This document shows positions 34,742 through 42,713 of a stretch of DNA of 64,000 nt, piece by piece. The notes beneath the pieces were generated by a model. The model saw nothing but the letters and a program-made list of their open reading frames with translations. It was not told where the DNA came from and did no database searches. Each line of letters begins with the position of its first letter. Position 1 is the first letter of the stretch. The stretch lies in assembly GCF_001611795.1 (NCBI RefSeq), contig NZ_CP015098.1, positions 7,316,001 through 7,380,000 of the forward strand, read 5' to 3'. Source of the DNA: Streptomyces qaidamensis. Lineage in GTDB: Bacteria; Actinomycetota; Actinomycetes; Streptomycetales; Streptomycetaceae. The position numbers were made by a program, and so were the translations under genes.

Positions 34742-36235
34742 ATGAATCGCACGTACACGAACGACCGCCCCGCCCGCTCCCGTGACGGCCGTGCCGACGC
34801 CGGAAGGGGCGGCAGCGGCTACGGCTCGCAGGCACCGCGCCGTACCGGCGGGCCCGTCCGCTCCGGCGGTTACGGCCGTCGGCCCGCCGCAGTGCAGCGT
34901 GAGTTCGCGCCGCCCAGGACGATCACCCCCGCACTGCCCGCCGTCGAGGGCTTCGCCGATCTCGACATGCCCGAGCAGCTGTTGGCCGAACTCGGCAAGC
35001 AGGGTGTGACCGTACCGTTCCCGATCCAGGGAGCTACGCTGCCGAACTCCCTGGCGGGCCGTGACGTCCTGGGCCGCGGGCGCACCGGTTCCGGCAAGAC
35101 CCTCGCCTTCGGCCTCGCCCTGCTCGCCCGCACCGTCGGACAGCGTGCCGAGCCCCGCCAGCCGCTGGGGCTGATCCTCGTACCCACGCGTGAGCTGGCA
35201 CAGCAGGTGACCGACGCGCTGACCCCGTACGCCCGCTCCGTGCGGCTGCGGCTGGCCACCGTGGTGGGCGGCATGTCGATCAGCAGGCAGGCCAGCGCGC
35301 TGCGCGGCGGAGCCGAGGTCGTCGTCGCGACCCCGGGCCGGCTCAAGGACCTCATCGACCGTGGCGACTGCCGGCTGAACCGCGTGGGCATCACGGTGCT
35401 GGACGAGGCCGACCAGATGGCCGACATGGGTTTCATGCCGCAGGTCACCGCGCTGCTCGACCAGGTGCGTCCGGAGGGGCAGCGGATGCTGTTCTCCGCC
35501 ACCCTGGACCGTAACGTCGACCTGCTGGTGCGCCGCTATCTGACCGACCCCGTCGTGCATTCGGTCGACCCGTCGGCCGGTGCGGTCACGACGATGGAGC
35601 ACCACGTCCTGCACGTTCACGGCGCCGACAAGCACGCCGCCACGACCGAGATCGCCGCCCGTGAAGGCCGCGTGATCATGTTCCTGGACACCAAGCACGC
35701 CGTCGACCGGCTGACCCAGGACCTGCTCGACAGCGGGGTGCGGGCCGCCGCGCTGCACGGCGGCAAGTCGCAGCCCCAGCGCACCCGCACGCTGGCGCAG
35801 TTCAAGACGGGGCACGTCACCGTGCTGGTGGCGACCAACGTCGCGGCGCGCGGCATTCACGTGGACAACCTCGACCTGGTCGTCAACGTCGATCCGCCGA
35901 CCGACCACAAGGACTACCTTCACCGCGGCGGCCGTACCGCCCGCGCCGGCGAGTCCGGCAGCGTCGTCACCCTGGTCACGCCGAGCCAGCGCCGAGGCAT
36001 GGTCCGTCTGATGTCGGACGCCGGAATCCGGCCGCAGACCACCCAGGTACGCTCGGGCGACGAGGCACTGAGCCGGATCACCGGAGCCCAGGCCCCGTCC
36101 GGCATCCCGGTCGTCATCACCGCACCGGTGACCGAACGCCCCAAGCGCAGCGCCACCTCCCGAGGCCGCCGCCGCCCCACCTCCGCGACCAGGCGCACCC
36201 CCGTACGCCAGTCCGTCCTCGGCGCGGTGGCCTAG
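34742..36235 (+). CDS. DEAD-box RNA helicase (cold-shock type)
   Basis: 497 aa from ATG 34742 with RBS GAGGAAGG. An Arg/Gly-rich N-terminal tail (about 1-60) precedes the helicase core: Q-motif region (GVTVPFPIQGATLP), motif I GRTGSGKT, Ia PTRELA, Ib TPGRL, II DEAD, III SAT, V ATNVAARGIHV and VI HRGGRTARAG. A basic RGRRRPTSATRR tail follows. It most resembles RhlE/DeaD-type helicases that unwind structured RNA during cold shock, fitting its place between cold-shock genes. A shared leader motif and a long leader suggest coordinate control with csp gene 1. Confidence 0.94.
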   Translation: MNRTYTNDRPARSRDGRADAGRGGSGYGSQAPRRTGGPVRSGGYGRRPAAVQREFAPPRTITPALPAVEGFADLDMPEQLLAELGKQGVTVPFPIQGATLPNSLAGRDVLGRGRTGSGKTLAFGLALLARTVGQRAEPRQPLGLILVPTRELAQQVTDALTPYARSVRLRLATVVGGMSISRQASALRGGAEVVVATPGRLKDLIDRGDCRLNRVGITVLDEADQMADMGFMPQVTALLDQVRPEGQRMLFSATLDRNVDLLVRRYLTDPVVHSVDPSAGAVTTMEHHVLHVHGADKHAATTEIAAREGRVIMFLDTKHAVDRLTQDLLDSGVRAAALHGGKSQPQRTRTLAQFKTGHVTVLVATNVAARGIHVDNLDLVVNVDPPTDHKDYLHRGGRTARAGESGSVVTLVTPSQRRGMVRLMSDAGIRPQTTQVRSGDEALSRITGAQAPSGIPVVITAPVTERPKRSATSRGRRRPTSATRRTPVRQSVLGAVA

Positions 36236-36280
36236 AACTCTCGTGATCAGGAAGCCGGCCCATCTCTGCAGGAGGCACCC

Positions 36281-36685
36281 TTGACGTTGGTTCAGACACA
36301 GCCCCGCCCGGCGGACGGCGAGTCCGTGCACAGGACGGTGGCTGAGGTCATGGATGCGGCCGGACCGCAGGTCTGTGACGACATGAGTGTCGAGGTGGCG
36401 CTGGCCGTCATGGCCGCCGCCCGCACGGGCCGACTGGTCGTCTGCGACCAGGACGGCCAGTGCACCGGCCTGGTCACCCGTACCGAACTCGCCGCCGTCC
36501 GTGACAGCTCCGACTACACGGACCGTGTCCGCCTGCGCGACATCCTCGGCGGCCCCGGTTCGTTCGCCTCACCCGTGACCACGATGGCCGAAGCCGAGCA
36601 CGCGATGCGCACCCGTCGGCTCGGTGCCCTGCCGGTGGTCGACGAACAAGGCAGCGCCCTGGGCATCCTCGCCCTCTCCCGCTGA
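36281..36685 (+). CDS. CBS-domain pair protein
   Basis: 134 aa from TTG 36281, preceded by AGGAGG. Two CBS motifs: VAEVMDAAGPQVCDDMSVEVAL with VVCDQDGQCTGLVTRTEL, then SPVTTMAEAEHAMRTRRLGALPVVDEQGSALGIL. CBS pairs bind adenine nucleotides and usually serve as energy sensors. It probably belongs to the helicase operon (45 bp gap). Confidence 0.85.
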   Translation: MTLVQTQPRPADGESVHRTVAEVMDAAGPQVCDDMSVEVALAVMAAARTGRLVVCDQDGQCTGLVTRTELAAVRDSSDYTDRVRLRDILGGPGSFASPVTTMAEAEHAMRTRRLGALPVVDEQGSALGILALSR

Positions 36686-36735
36686 AACACCTCGCCCCTG
36701 GCCGGACCGTTCTTTCCTTCTCTCTGTGAGGCCAC

Positions 36736-37044
36736 ATGCGCTGCGTCATCGCCCGCTTCCCCTTCGAGCTCACCAAGGGCGGGGTGCTGGAATCGATGAA
36801 GGGCATCAAGCCCGAACCGGTCACCGGCGAATCGGTGATCATCGGCCGCCGCCACTACCCCGCCAAGCAGGTCGGCCAGGTCATCACGCGCCAGGACCGC
36901 CGTGACTTCAGCGCCGCCGAAGTCCTGCGGGCCATGGCTCAGCTCGGCTTCACCTGCCGCGCCGTTCCCAAGGCAGCGCCTCTGGGCATGCTCAGCCCGA
37001 TGCAGCACGCCTCCGCGATGCTCGGCACCCCCGTCACAGTCTGA
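36736..37044 (+). CDS. Conserved small protein of the cold-shock block (102 aa), function unknown
   Basis: It begins MRCVIARFPFELTKGGVLES and contains GESVIIGRRHYPAKQVGQVITRQDRRDFSAAEV. It is basic, with no signal peptide or membrane helix. The position 50 bp after the CBS gene and a strong terminator after it make it the last gene of the helicase operon. A nucleic-acid-related role is a guess from context only. Confidence 0.75.
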   Translation: MRCVIARFPFELTKGGVLESMKGIKPEPVTGESVIIGRRHYPAKQVGQVITRQDRRDFSAAEVLRAMAQLGFTCRAVPKAAPLGMLSPMQHASAMLGTPVTV

Positions 37045-37081
37045 CCAGGTGATCAGACACCAGCCGACATCTGACCAGCAG

Positions 37082-37109
37082 GGGCCCGACCGGTACGCCG
37101 GTCGGGCCC
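37082..37109. terminator. Terminator of the helicase operon
   Basis: A 12-bp perfect stem GGGCCCGACCGG/CCGGTCGGGCCC with loop TACG, 37 bp after the last stop. Confidence 0.8.
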
Positions 37110-37196
37110 ACACTGCGTGCAGCGGGTTCCCGTCACCGTCGCCCTGCAGGATCCGGGCGGCATGGAAGTGCAGGCGCGTGGGCGGTCCGTCCTCCT

Positions 37197-37463
37197 TCAC
37201 GGGGGGCGTCGAAGACGGCGGGCGAACGCGCCCAAGTGGGCGGAATCCCTCAGCACATCCGACACCCTCTGCCTCCACACCGCTTCGGCAGCCGGCCGGC
37301 CGGTGATGACAGCGCCACCGGTGGCTACGGCCAGGGACATCTGGTTGCTCTGGCCGGACTCCACCACGGCGGCAACGTCAACCGGTAACTCGTCAGGCTG
37401 CGGCATGAGGCGGACCTTGTTCGCCGGCCATTCGGCTGCTTGAGCGGTGACGCTACCGGGCAA
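37197..37463 (-). CDS. Possible small protein, unrecognised
   Basis: 88 codons including LPVDVAAVVESGQSNQMSLA and ITGRPAAEAVWRQRVSDVL. Composition is plausible for a soluble protein, but there is no clear ribosome site and no recognised family. It follows a decayed anti-sigma-like gene on the same strand and may itself be a remnant. Confidence 0.25.
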   Translation of the reverse strand: MPGSVTAQAAEWPANKVRLMPQPDELPVDVAAVVESGQSNQMSLAVATGGAVITGRPAAEAVWRQRVSDVLRDSAHLGAFARRLRRPP

Positions 37464-37800
37464 TGAAGGCGCTCATGGTTGTGCCGCCGGAGGCCCCGCG
37501 GGTGACCGCCGCGGCGTGGACGAGGCGGGTGACCACGGGCCGGCCGAAGCCCCCGGGTGCCGCCGTTCAGGTCAGGGGTGCGCATGCGCGGCACATGTCG
37601 GCCGGGACCGTGAACGGCGACCTCGATGGTGTCGGGGTGCGCGGTCGGTTCCAGGGTGCAGCGGCCCCCGCCGTGGCGCAGGGCGTTTGCCCCGTCGTAA
37701 GACGCAGTGCTGGCCGGTGTCGCCGACGCTCGCCGTGGCGCAGTCGGCGACGTCACACCCAGCCCGACCTGCCACGCGGCGGTGGGTCACTGTGAGCGCC
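37453..37800 (-). pseudogene. ATP-binding anti-sigma/RsbW-like (HATPase_c_2) gene remnant
   Basis: One minus-strand frame reads ANALRHGGGRCTLEPTAHPD then IEVAVHGPGRHVPR, the N box and following strands of Streptomyces RsbW-like kinases. The frame shifts near 37550 and continues GFGRPVVTRLVHAAAVTRG to SGGTTMSAFIAR and a stop at 37453. The N-terminal third is unrecognisable. At least one frameshift, so non-functional. Confidence 0.6.
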
Positions 37801-37839
37801 GGACAGAGCCTCGCAGCTGCTTGAACCATCCATGGGACC

Positions 37840-38602
37840 GGTCGAGGCAGACTGATCGAGGCGAAGTACCTCCTCTTCGAGCGCGCGGAAATCTGTACTC
37901 GCTGGAGTAGACATTGGCTGGCGGTGTGGTTAAGGTTTCTTTCGTAGCCGAGATCAAGAGAGGCCCGGCAGAGATGAACTGCCGGGCAGCAGTACGCAGT
38001 TGTAGTTCGCAAGACGGTGCGGTGGTGGAGTTCCGAAGCCAGAGCGGTTGCAGGACGGCGACGGGACTGACGACCGGACCGGGCGGCCCGCAGTGATCAG
38101 GGGCCGCCATGAGCAGTACGGCAGTGGCAGTACCAGTAAGTGAAGGTTCGCAGTACTCAGCAGTGAAGTCAGTGAGCAGTACCTCGGTGAAGGCGTCGGC
38201 TGCGGACGCGCGCACCGGGAGGATCGGCAGTGGGGTTCCAAGCCAGAGCAGACGCAGGACGGGCGACGGGGCTGGCTGCCGAAGAGTGGCGCTGTTCGAG
38301 GCCACCAGCAGTTCGCATTTTCCGTCAGTGAGTAGTTGATCAAGAGGGAAGATCGGAGGAGCCGAGCGCCATCAGGATCGCCCGGGCGGAAATCTTGGGC
38401 CCGGGTACCGCAGGACATCGATAGTGAGGTGGTCTCCGGTCAAGCAACCGCGATCCCCGCGGCCCCGACAGCATCCCGGTCGGGCCTGCGGAAACAGAGG
38501 GCCGGTGCAGTATCAGGGCCGGCAGATGGTGTAGTAGTTCCTTCGGGGCCCTGGCGGCAGTACGGCGCCAGGGCCCCTCCACGCGTTCCGCAGAGAGGTG
38601 CA
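37840..38602 (+). other. Long CAGT-rich leader region of the MerR gene
   Basis: About 760 bp without a convincing gene. It is visibly less GC-rich than its surroundings and full of GCAGTAC/GCAGTG words (clusters at 37985-38000, 38111-38135, 38150-38195). Two 40-bp imperfect direct repeats (38030-38069 and 38235-38274, each starting GTTCC and containing AAGCCAGAGC) lie 205 bp apart. A 76-codon ATG frame (38109-38339) covers the second cluster but has no good ribosome site. It ends in a terminator-like hairpin just before the MerR gene, so it may be a structured regulatory RNA leader. Confidence 0.5.
38545..38577 (+). promoter_or_regulatory. Terminator-like hairpin in the MerR leader (attenuator candidate)
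   Basis: Stem GGGGCCCTGGCG/CGCCAGGGCCCC, 12 bp, with a 9-nt loop containing GCAGTAC, ending 25 bp before the MerR start codon. A full terminator stem between a long leader and its gene suggests attenuation. Confidence 0.5.
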
Positions 38603-38941
38603 ATGACAGCAGACGACACCTTCGGCCGTCTCGATGACGATGACTACCCCGCCTACACCATGGGCCGGGCCGCCGAGATGCTCGGCACCACCCAGGGCTT
38701 CCTCCGCGCCATCGGCGAACACCGCCTCATCACCCCACTCCGCTCCGCGGGCGGACATCGCCGCTACTCCCGTTACCAGCTGCGCATTGCCGCCCGCGCC
38801 CGGGAACTCGTCGACCACGGGACCCCCATCGAGGCCGCCTGCCGGATCGTCATCCTTGAAGACCAGCTCGAGGAAGCCCAACGCCTCAACGCCGAATACC
38901 GCCGCGCCGCCGAATCAGCGAACCCGACGGCAGCAGCATGA
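38603..38941 (+). CDS. MerR-family regulator, small BldC-like type
   Basis: 112 aa. One winged HTH of MerR type, YTMGRAAEMLGTTQGFLRAI then GGHRRYSRYQLRIAARA, is followed by a C-terminal helix RIVILEDQLEEAQRLNAEYRR that should form a coiled-coil dimer. There is no ligand or metal-binding domain. RBS GAGAGG precedes ATG. It sits between cold-shock genes, and its mRNA has a long leader with an attenuator-like hairpin. Confidence 0.85.
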   Translation: MTADDTFGRLDDDDYPAYTMGRAAEMLGTTQGFLRAIGEHRLITPLRSAGGHRRYSRYQLRIAARARELVDHGTPIEAACRIVILEDQLEEAQRLNAEYRRAAESANPTAAA

Positions 38942-39073
38942 GATGAGCGTGCCCGTCGGTGTCGGCGGGCACCGCACGCACGGTCTCGGTGTTCGGCTTG
39001 ATCATTCCTGTGGTGACGCGGTGTGTAGGCGTGTAGCGTCTGCGTCAGCTGTCGTGGTTCGGAATTCCCTCTT

Positions 39074-39099
39074 GCCCACACCTTCGGTATGGGCGTTTT
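39074..39099 (+). promoter_or_regulatory. Hairpin plus T-run in the leader of csp gene 2
   Basis: GCCCA...TGGGC stem around ACACCTTCGGTA, followed by GTTTT, 86 bp before the csp start. It could be an attenuator or a terminator of the MerR transcript. Confidence 0.45.
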
Positions 39100-39184
39100 G
39101 CTGTGCTGTGCCGCAGGAACCAGGGCGATCACCTCCGTCTGCCACAAGGAGTGGGAGGCGTTCATCGACTGGAAGGCATGAGAC

Positions 39185-39388
39185 ATGGCTACGGGAACTG
39201 TGAAGTGGTTCAACGCGGAGAAGGGCTTCGGCTTCATCGCGCAGGATGGCGGCGGCCCGGATGTCTTCGCGCACTACTCCGCGATCAACTCCACCGGCTT
39301 TCGTGAGCTCCAGGAGGGCCAGGCCGTGACGTTCGACGTCACCCAGGGCCAGAAGGGTCCGCAGGCCGAGAACATCAACGTGGCCTGA
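39185..39388 (+). CDS. Cold-shock protein (CspA family), second copy
   Basis: 67 aa, about 80 percent identical by eye to the product at 34195: GTVKWFNAEKGFGFIAQD with RNP1, and DVFAHYSAIN with RNP2. RNA chaperone. Its leader differs from that of the first copy and lacks the shared TATCTGTTCCC motif, so the two are probably regulated differently. The upstream ribosome site is weak (GGAAGG). Confidence 0.96.
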   Translation: MATGTVKWFNAEKGFGFIAQDGGGPDVFAHYSAINSTGFRELQEGQAVTFDVTQGQKGPQAENINVA

Positions 39389-39500
39389 CCTCGCAGACCT
39401 GCCCGGGAGATCGCGCACGCCGCGTCCAGGTGGCCGCCGCTCCTGCGGGTTCGGCCACTCACCCGGACCAAGGCGCCTGCTCTCGTGCCGGGCCGGCAGG

Positions 39501-39538
39501 ATCAGGGGCCGCGCAGCCATGGCTGCGCGGCCCCTGAT
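39501..39538. terminator. Palindromic terminator after csp gene 2
   Basis: A perfect 38-bp palindrome centred on GCCATGGC (arms begin ATCAGGGGCCGCGC). Confidence 0.8.
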
Positions 39539-39665
39539 CTGTGGAGGGCCCGCGGCTGATGCGACTTCGGCCCCGAAACCTCCCGACCTCAGTCGCTGCA
39601 AGCGTCGTCGGGCACGGGAACCGCATGTCCTGCGCAGCTGACGTGCAGCTCGAAGGAGCCGACGC

Positions 39666-39849
39666 TCAGAGGCTCGTCCAGGCGTCGAGGAAGGCTTCCC
39701 GCCCAGCCGGATCGTCCGACCTGCGATGCAGGACGCGCCAGCCGGTGAGCTCGATATCTCGGAGCCACAGTTCTGCGATGACCTGTGCCGATGACCTGTG
39801 CCTTGAGGTCGGGCAGATGGTCGGACTCGACGAGGGCCTGACCGATCAC
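39666..39849 (-). pseudogene. Small gene disrupted by a 13-bp tandem duplication
   Basis: From GTG 39849 (preceded by GAGGAG) the frame reads VIGQALVESDHLPDLKAQVI, then hits a tandem duplication of CGATGACCTGTGC (39776-39788 and 39789-39801), which shifts the frame. Removing one copy restores AELWLRDIELTGWRVLHRR and a stop at 39666, giving a protein of about 56 residues. It lies directly behind the SpoIIE phosphatase gene on the same strand. Family not recognised. Confidence 0.55.
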
Positions 39850-39881
39850 CTCCTCGGCCGCGACGCGCTGGGGCGGGCCGG

Positions 39882-41051
39882 TCAGACCGGCCGGCTGCGA
39901 TTGCTGTGCCAGTCCAGTATCAGGACCGTGGCGTCGTCCTTGAGGTTGCCGTGGCAGGCGTCGAGCACCGCAGCGGTCAGGGCCCGGACGGCTTCTCGTG
40001 GGTGCAGCGCGCGGGTGTCGTGAATGACCGAGGCCAGGTCGACGGCCGCGGCACCGCGTTCCTGCATTCCGTCGGTGAGCAGGACCAGACGGTCCCCGGG
40101 TCTCAGGAGTAGTTCCTGTAGGCGGTAGGTGGTGGGTGCCGCCACACCGAAGGGCAGGTTGACGGCGAGTTTCACCTCTTCGACGGCGTTGTCACGCAGC
40201 AGCAGGGGACGGGGGTGGCCGGCATTGACCAGCTCGCACAGCCCCGTTTCGAGGTCGACGCACAGCAGTTGTCCGGTGGCCAGACCGCGGCTGTGGCTCA
40301 GCAGGGCATCGTGCGCGTGGCGGGCCTGCTTGACGGCGTCACAGCCGCTGCGACGTGCCCGCCGCAGCGCACCGACAAGCAAGGTGGCCAACAGAGCAGA
40401 ATTGGTGTCGTGGCCCATGGCATCGGTGATCGACAGGTGCAGAGTGTCGCGGTCGAGCGTGTAGTCGTAGGTGTCGCCACCGATGTCGTCGGCCGGGACC
40501 AGTCCGGCGGCCAGAGTGAACTGGGCCGCCTCGCAGCAGGAGGCCGAGGGAAGCAACTGGTGCTGGATCTCCGCCGCCAGGCTGGTCTCGGTGGTGCGCC
40601 GGCCCTGGTGGTACAGATCGGTGAAGCGGCGGTCCGTGACGATGATGTAGGCCAGCGCATGGGCCGCGTGGCGGACTTGGTGCAGCACGGTGTCGTCTGA
40701 GGACTGCAGGCTCACCTCCAGGACGCCAATGCAGTCGCCGCGGTTGGTGACGGGCGTGATGACGCGGCGTCCGCCTTGGCCGTCCGGTTCCACATGCTGG
40801 CGCTGGCTCTGCAGAACGCTGTCGTAGACGCTGCCCTGCAGGTCGACCGGCTCGCCAGGGTCGGCGGCCTCGTCACCGGCCGCGGCGAGGCGTACCAGCC
40901 GCTGGCCGATGAGGTCGACGAACAGGAAGGACACGGCCTCGGCACCGAACCGCTTCTGCAGGTCGTGTGCCACCACGTCGACTGACTCACCGGGCGGGGC
41001 CGCTTCCGCGGCGGCCAGCAACTCGCCCAGTTCCAGATCTCCACCCCTCAC
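39882..41051 (-). CDS. GAF plus PP2C (SpoIIE-type) serine phosphatase
   Basis: 389 aa from GTG 41051, chosen for AGGAGG 5 bp upstream. The GAF-like domain (about 15-165: FGAEAVSFLFVDLIGQRL, RVITPVTNRGDCIGVLEV) is followed by a SpoIIE phosphatase domain (about 190-385) with LVPADDIGGDTYDYTL, ITDAMGHDTNS, LLTDGMQERG and LKDDATVLILDW, the metal-binding Asp residues of PP2C enzymes. Such proteins dephosphorylate anti-anti-sigma factors in partner-switching stress pathways. The decayed RsbW-like gene 2 kb away may be a relic of such a pathway. Confidence 0.9.
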   Translation of the reverse strand: MRGGDLELGELLAAAEAAPPGESVDVVAHDLQKRFGAEAVSFLFVDLIGQRLVRLAAAGDEAADPGEPVDLQGSVYDSVLQSQRQHVEPDGQGGRRVITPVTNRGDCIGVLEVSLQSSDDTVLHQVRHAAHALAYIIVTDRRFTDLYHQGRRTTETSLAAEIQHQLLPSASCCEAAQFTLAAGLVPADDIGGDTYDYTLDRDTLHLSITDAMGHDTNSALLATLLVGALRRARRSGCDAVKQARHAHDALLSHSRGLATGQLLCVDLETGLCELVNAGHPRPLLLRDNAVEEVKLAVNLPFGVAAPTTYRLQELLLRPGDRLVLLTDGMQERGAAAVDLASVIHDTRALHPREAVRALTAAVLDACHGNLKDDATVLILDWHSNRSRPV

Positions 41052-41761
41052 GGCAACCTCCTGTCGGTTGCCGCACCTTCTTCCCCGAGTCTGCGCAACC
41101 TCACATACTTTGCCCATTTTGCCTGGTCGGGGCGGTATCCAGATCGGTGCGAGCACGTCCCGCCTCCGTCAGGCGGCGCTCGTGGGCGATCGTGCGGCCG
41201 TCGCTCGCCATGCAGTCGGCATGCTGTTTCCTCTGTATCCCATGTCCGCCGACGCGCCGAGGTCTGTGATGGTTACCCCGCCCCTGAGGGGTACCTGCCT
41301 TCACGTAGTGGATGTAAAGGGCAAATCGGAGGTCGGAATGGCAACGCATCCCCGGTCGGACAGGGAAAGTTGATCGTCGGCATCGCATACGCCGTGATCA
41401 CGAGCGGTGGCTTTGGCCGGGCATACGAGCGCTCGCACAGCATGGCGTGGGCCGCTTGCGCACTCAACGTGCCCAGGTGATCGAGGTCAATCCGACGAGG
41501 CCGGTGGGTGGCTTTGACGGGGGCCTTGCCGACGATCAGGCACCATCACGGTCAAGACCGCCCGACCAGGCAGGTGTCGGCCGCCCCGAAACACAACCAT
41601 GCGGCAGGCGGATGACCGTGACGACCAGACGGCGCAGCACCTTGTCCATGGTCGGTTCGCCACCCCTCAGTCGTTGGTGGCACACGAGTGCCCGTTCGAA
41701 AGTGCATCAGTCCGTTGTGTACCCGGGTGACGCCCGCCTCGGCCTGCGACGTGTCCAGGGC
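41052..41761. other. 710 bp with no supportable gene
   Basis: Both strands have only short or improbable frames. It contains the promoter side of the SpoIIE phosphatase (41052-41150) and the downstream side of the TatA-like gene. No repeat, hairpin array or recognisable remnant was found. Confidence 0.5.
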
Positions 41762-42064
41762 CTACGGCGTGCTGTCCTGCGGCGGCGTACCGCCCGTGTG
41801 CCCGGTCCGGTCGGGTGCGGGGGCCGACGGCCGTTCCGTGCCGGGGGCGGTCGCGCCGGTGTCGGGTACGGCGGTCTCACCCGGGATGATCCGGTGAGGT
41901 GTGGCTGCCGCCGCCTCGTTCTCCTCCTTCTTCATGGCACGGGCCTCGGCCTTGAGGATGCGGGCCGACTTGCCTGCGGAGCGGGCCAGCTCGGGGCCCT
42001 TCTTGGCGAGGATCACGGCTATGACGACGATGAGGATGACGGCGAGTTCGCTCAGTCCGAACAT
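41762..42064 (-). CDS. TatA/E-like protein
   Basis: 100 aa. MFGLSELAVILIVVIAVILA is the short TatA-type membrane helix, followed by an amphipathic helix (KKGPELARSAGKSARILKAE) and a Pro/Thr-rich tail. The usual FGPKKLP hinge is replaced by AKKGPELAR. It is the last gene of the TerD operon on the minus strand, so it may form a dedicated pore component under stress rather than the housekeeping Tat system. Confidence 0.75.
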   Translation of the reverse strand: MFGLSELAVILIVVIAVILAKKGPELARSAGKSARILKAEARAMKKEENEAAAATPHRIIPGETAVPDTGATAPGTERPSAPAPDRTGHTGGTPPQDSTP

Positions 42065-42128
42065 GGTGTCCTGCTCTCTCTTCTCCGGGACCCGGGCCTG
42101 GACGGCGCGAGCGTGGCGGCGGTGGCGC

Positions 42129-42713
42129 TCAGAGGTGGGGCGTGATGGCCGGAAGCAGGTCCTGGAAGGTACGGCCGGTGGCGGGTGCGCCGATGGCCTT
42201 CATCTGCCAGCCGCCGCCGGAGCGGTGGACCTTCGCCATGATCTGGGCGGTGTGGTTGCCGCCCCCGGTGAGTGTGTAGCGGGCCAGTTCGGCTCCGGTC
42301 GTCTCGTCGACCAGGCGGCAGAAGGCGTTCTGCACCTCGGCGAAGGTCTGGCCGGTGAAGGAGTTGACGGTGAAGACGATCTGGTCGATGTGGGCGGGTA
42401 CGCGGGCCAGGTCGACCAGGACGGCCTCGTCGTCGCCTCCCGTGCCAGCGCCGCCGGTGAGGTTGTCGCCGGTGTGCCGGACCGAGCCGTCGTCGCTGAC
42501 CAGGTGCTGGAAGAAGACGACGTCCGTGGTCTGCCCGGCGGCGAAGAGGACGGCGGAGGCATCCAGATCGATCTCCCGCGCCCCGGTGAGCTTGGCGAGG
42601 AAGCCTTTGCGGGGCGCGGCCTGCCAGCCCAGTCCCATGCGGACGGACGTCAGGGCGGTGCCGTCGGACTTACTGAGGCTGATCTGCTGGCCCTTGCTCA
42701 GGTTGACCGACAT
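42129..42713 (-). CDS. TerD-family protein (tellurium resistance/calcium-binding stress protein)
   Basis: 194 aa from ATG 42713. LSKGQQISLSKSDG opens the family fold. IDLDASAVLF, SVRHTGDNLTGG and GGDDEAVLVDL carry the acidic Ca2+-binding loops; the NAFCRLVD strand and GGGWQMKAIG end are typical. TerD proteins respond to tellurite, phage and envelope stress. Second TerD of this operon; its start overlaps the end of the preceding membrane-protein gene by 44 bp. Confidence 0.92.
   Translation of the reverse strand: MSVNLSKGQQISLSKSDGTALTSVRMGLGWQAAPRKGFLAKLTGAREIDLDASAVLFAAGQTTDVVFFQHLVSDDGSVRHTGDNLTGGAGTGGDDEAVLVDLARVPAHIDQIVFTVNSFTGQTFAEVQNAFCRLVDETTGAELARYTLTGGGNHTAQIMAKVHRSGGGWQMKAIGAPATGRTFQDLLPAITPHL

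Noticed and set aside
38109..38339. 76-codon ATG frame as a real gene
   Set aside because: No good ribosome site, Ser-rich low-complexity product following the CAGT repeats, and no family match; kept only as part of the leader region.
41230..41470. Short frames on both strands in the 41.05-41.76 kb gap as genes
   Set aside because: No ribosome sites of note, no recognisable domain and no consistent coding bias.
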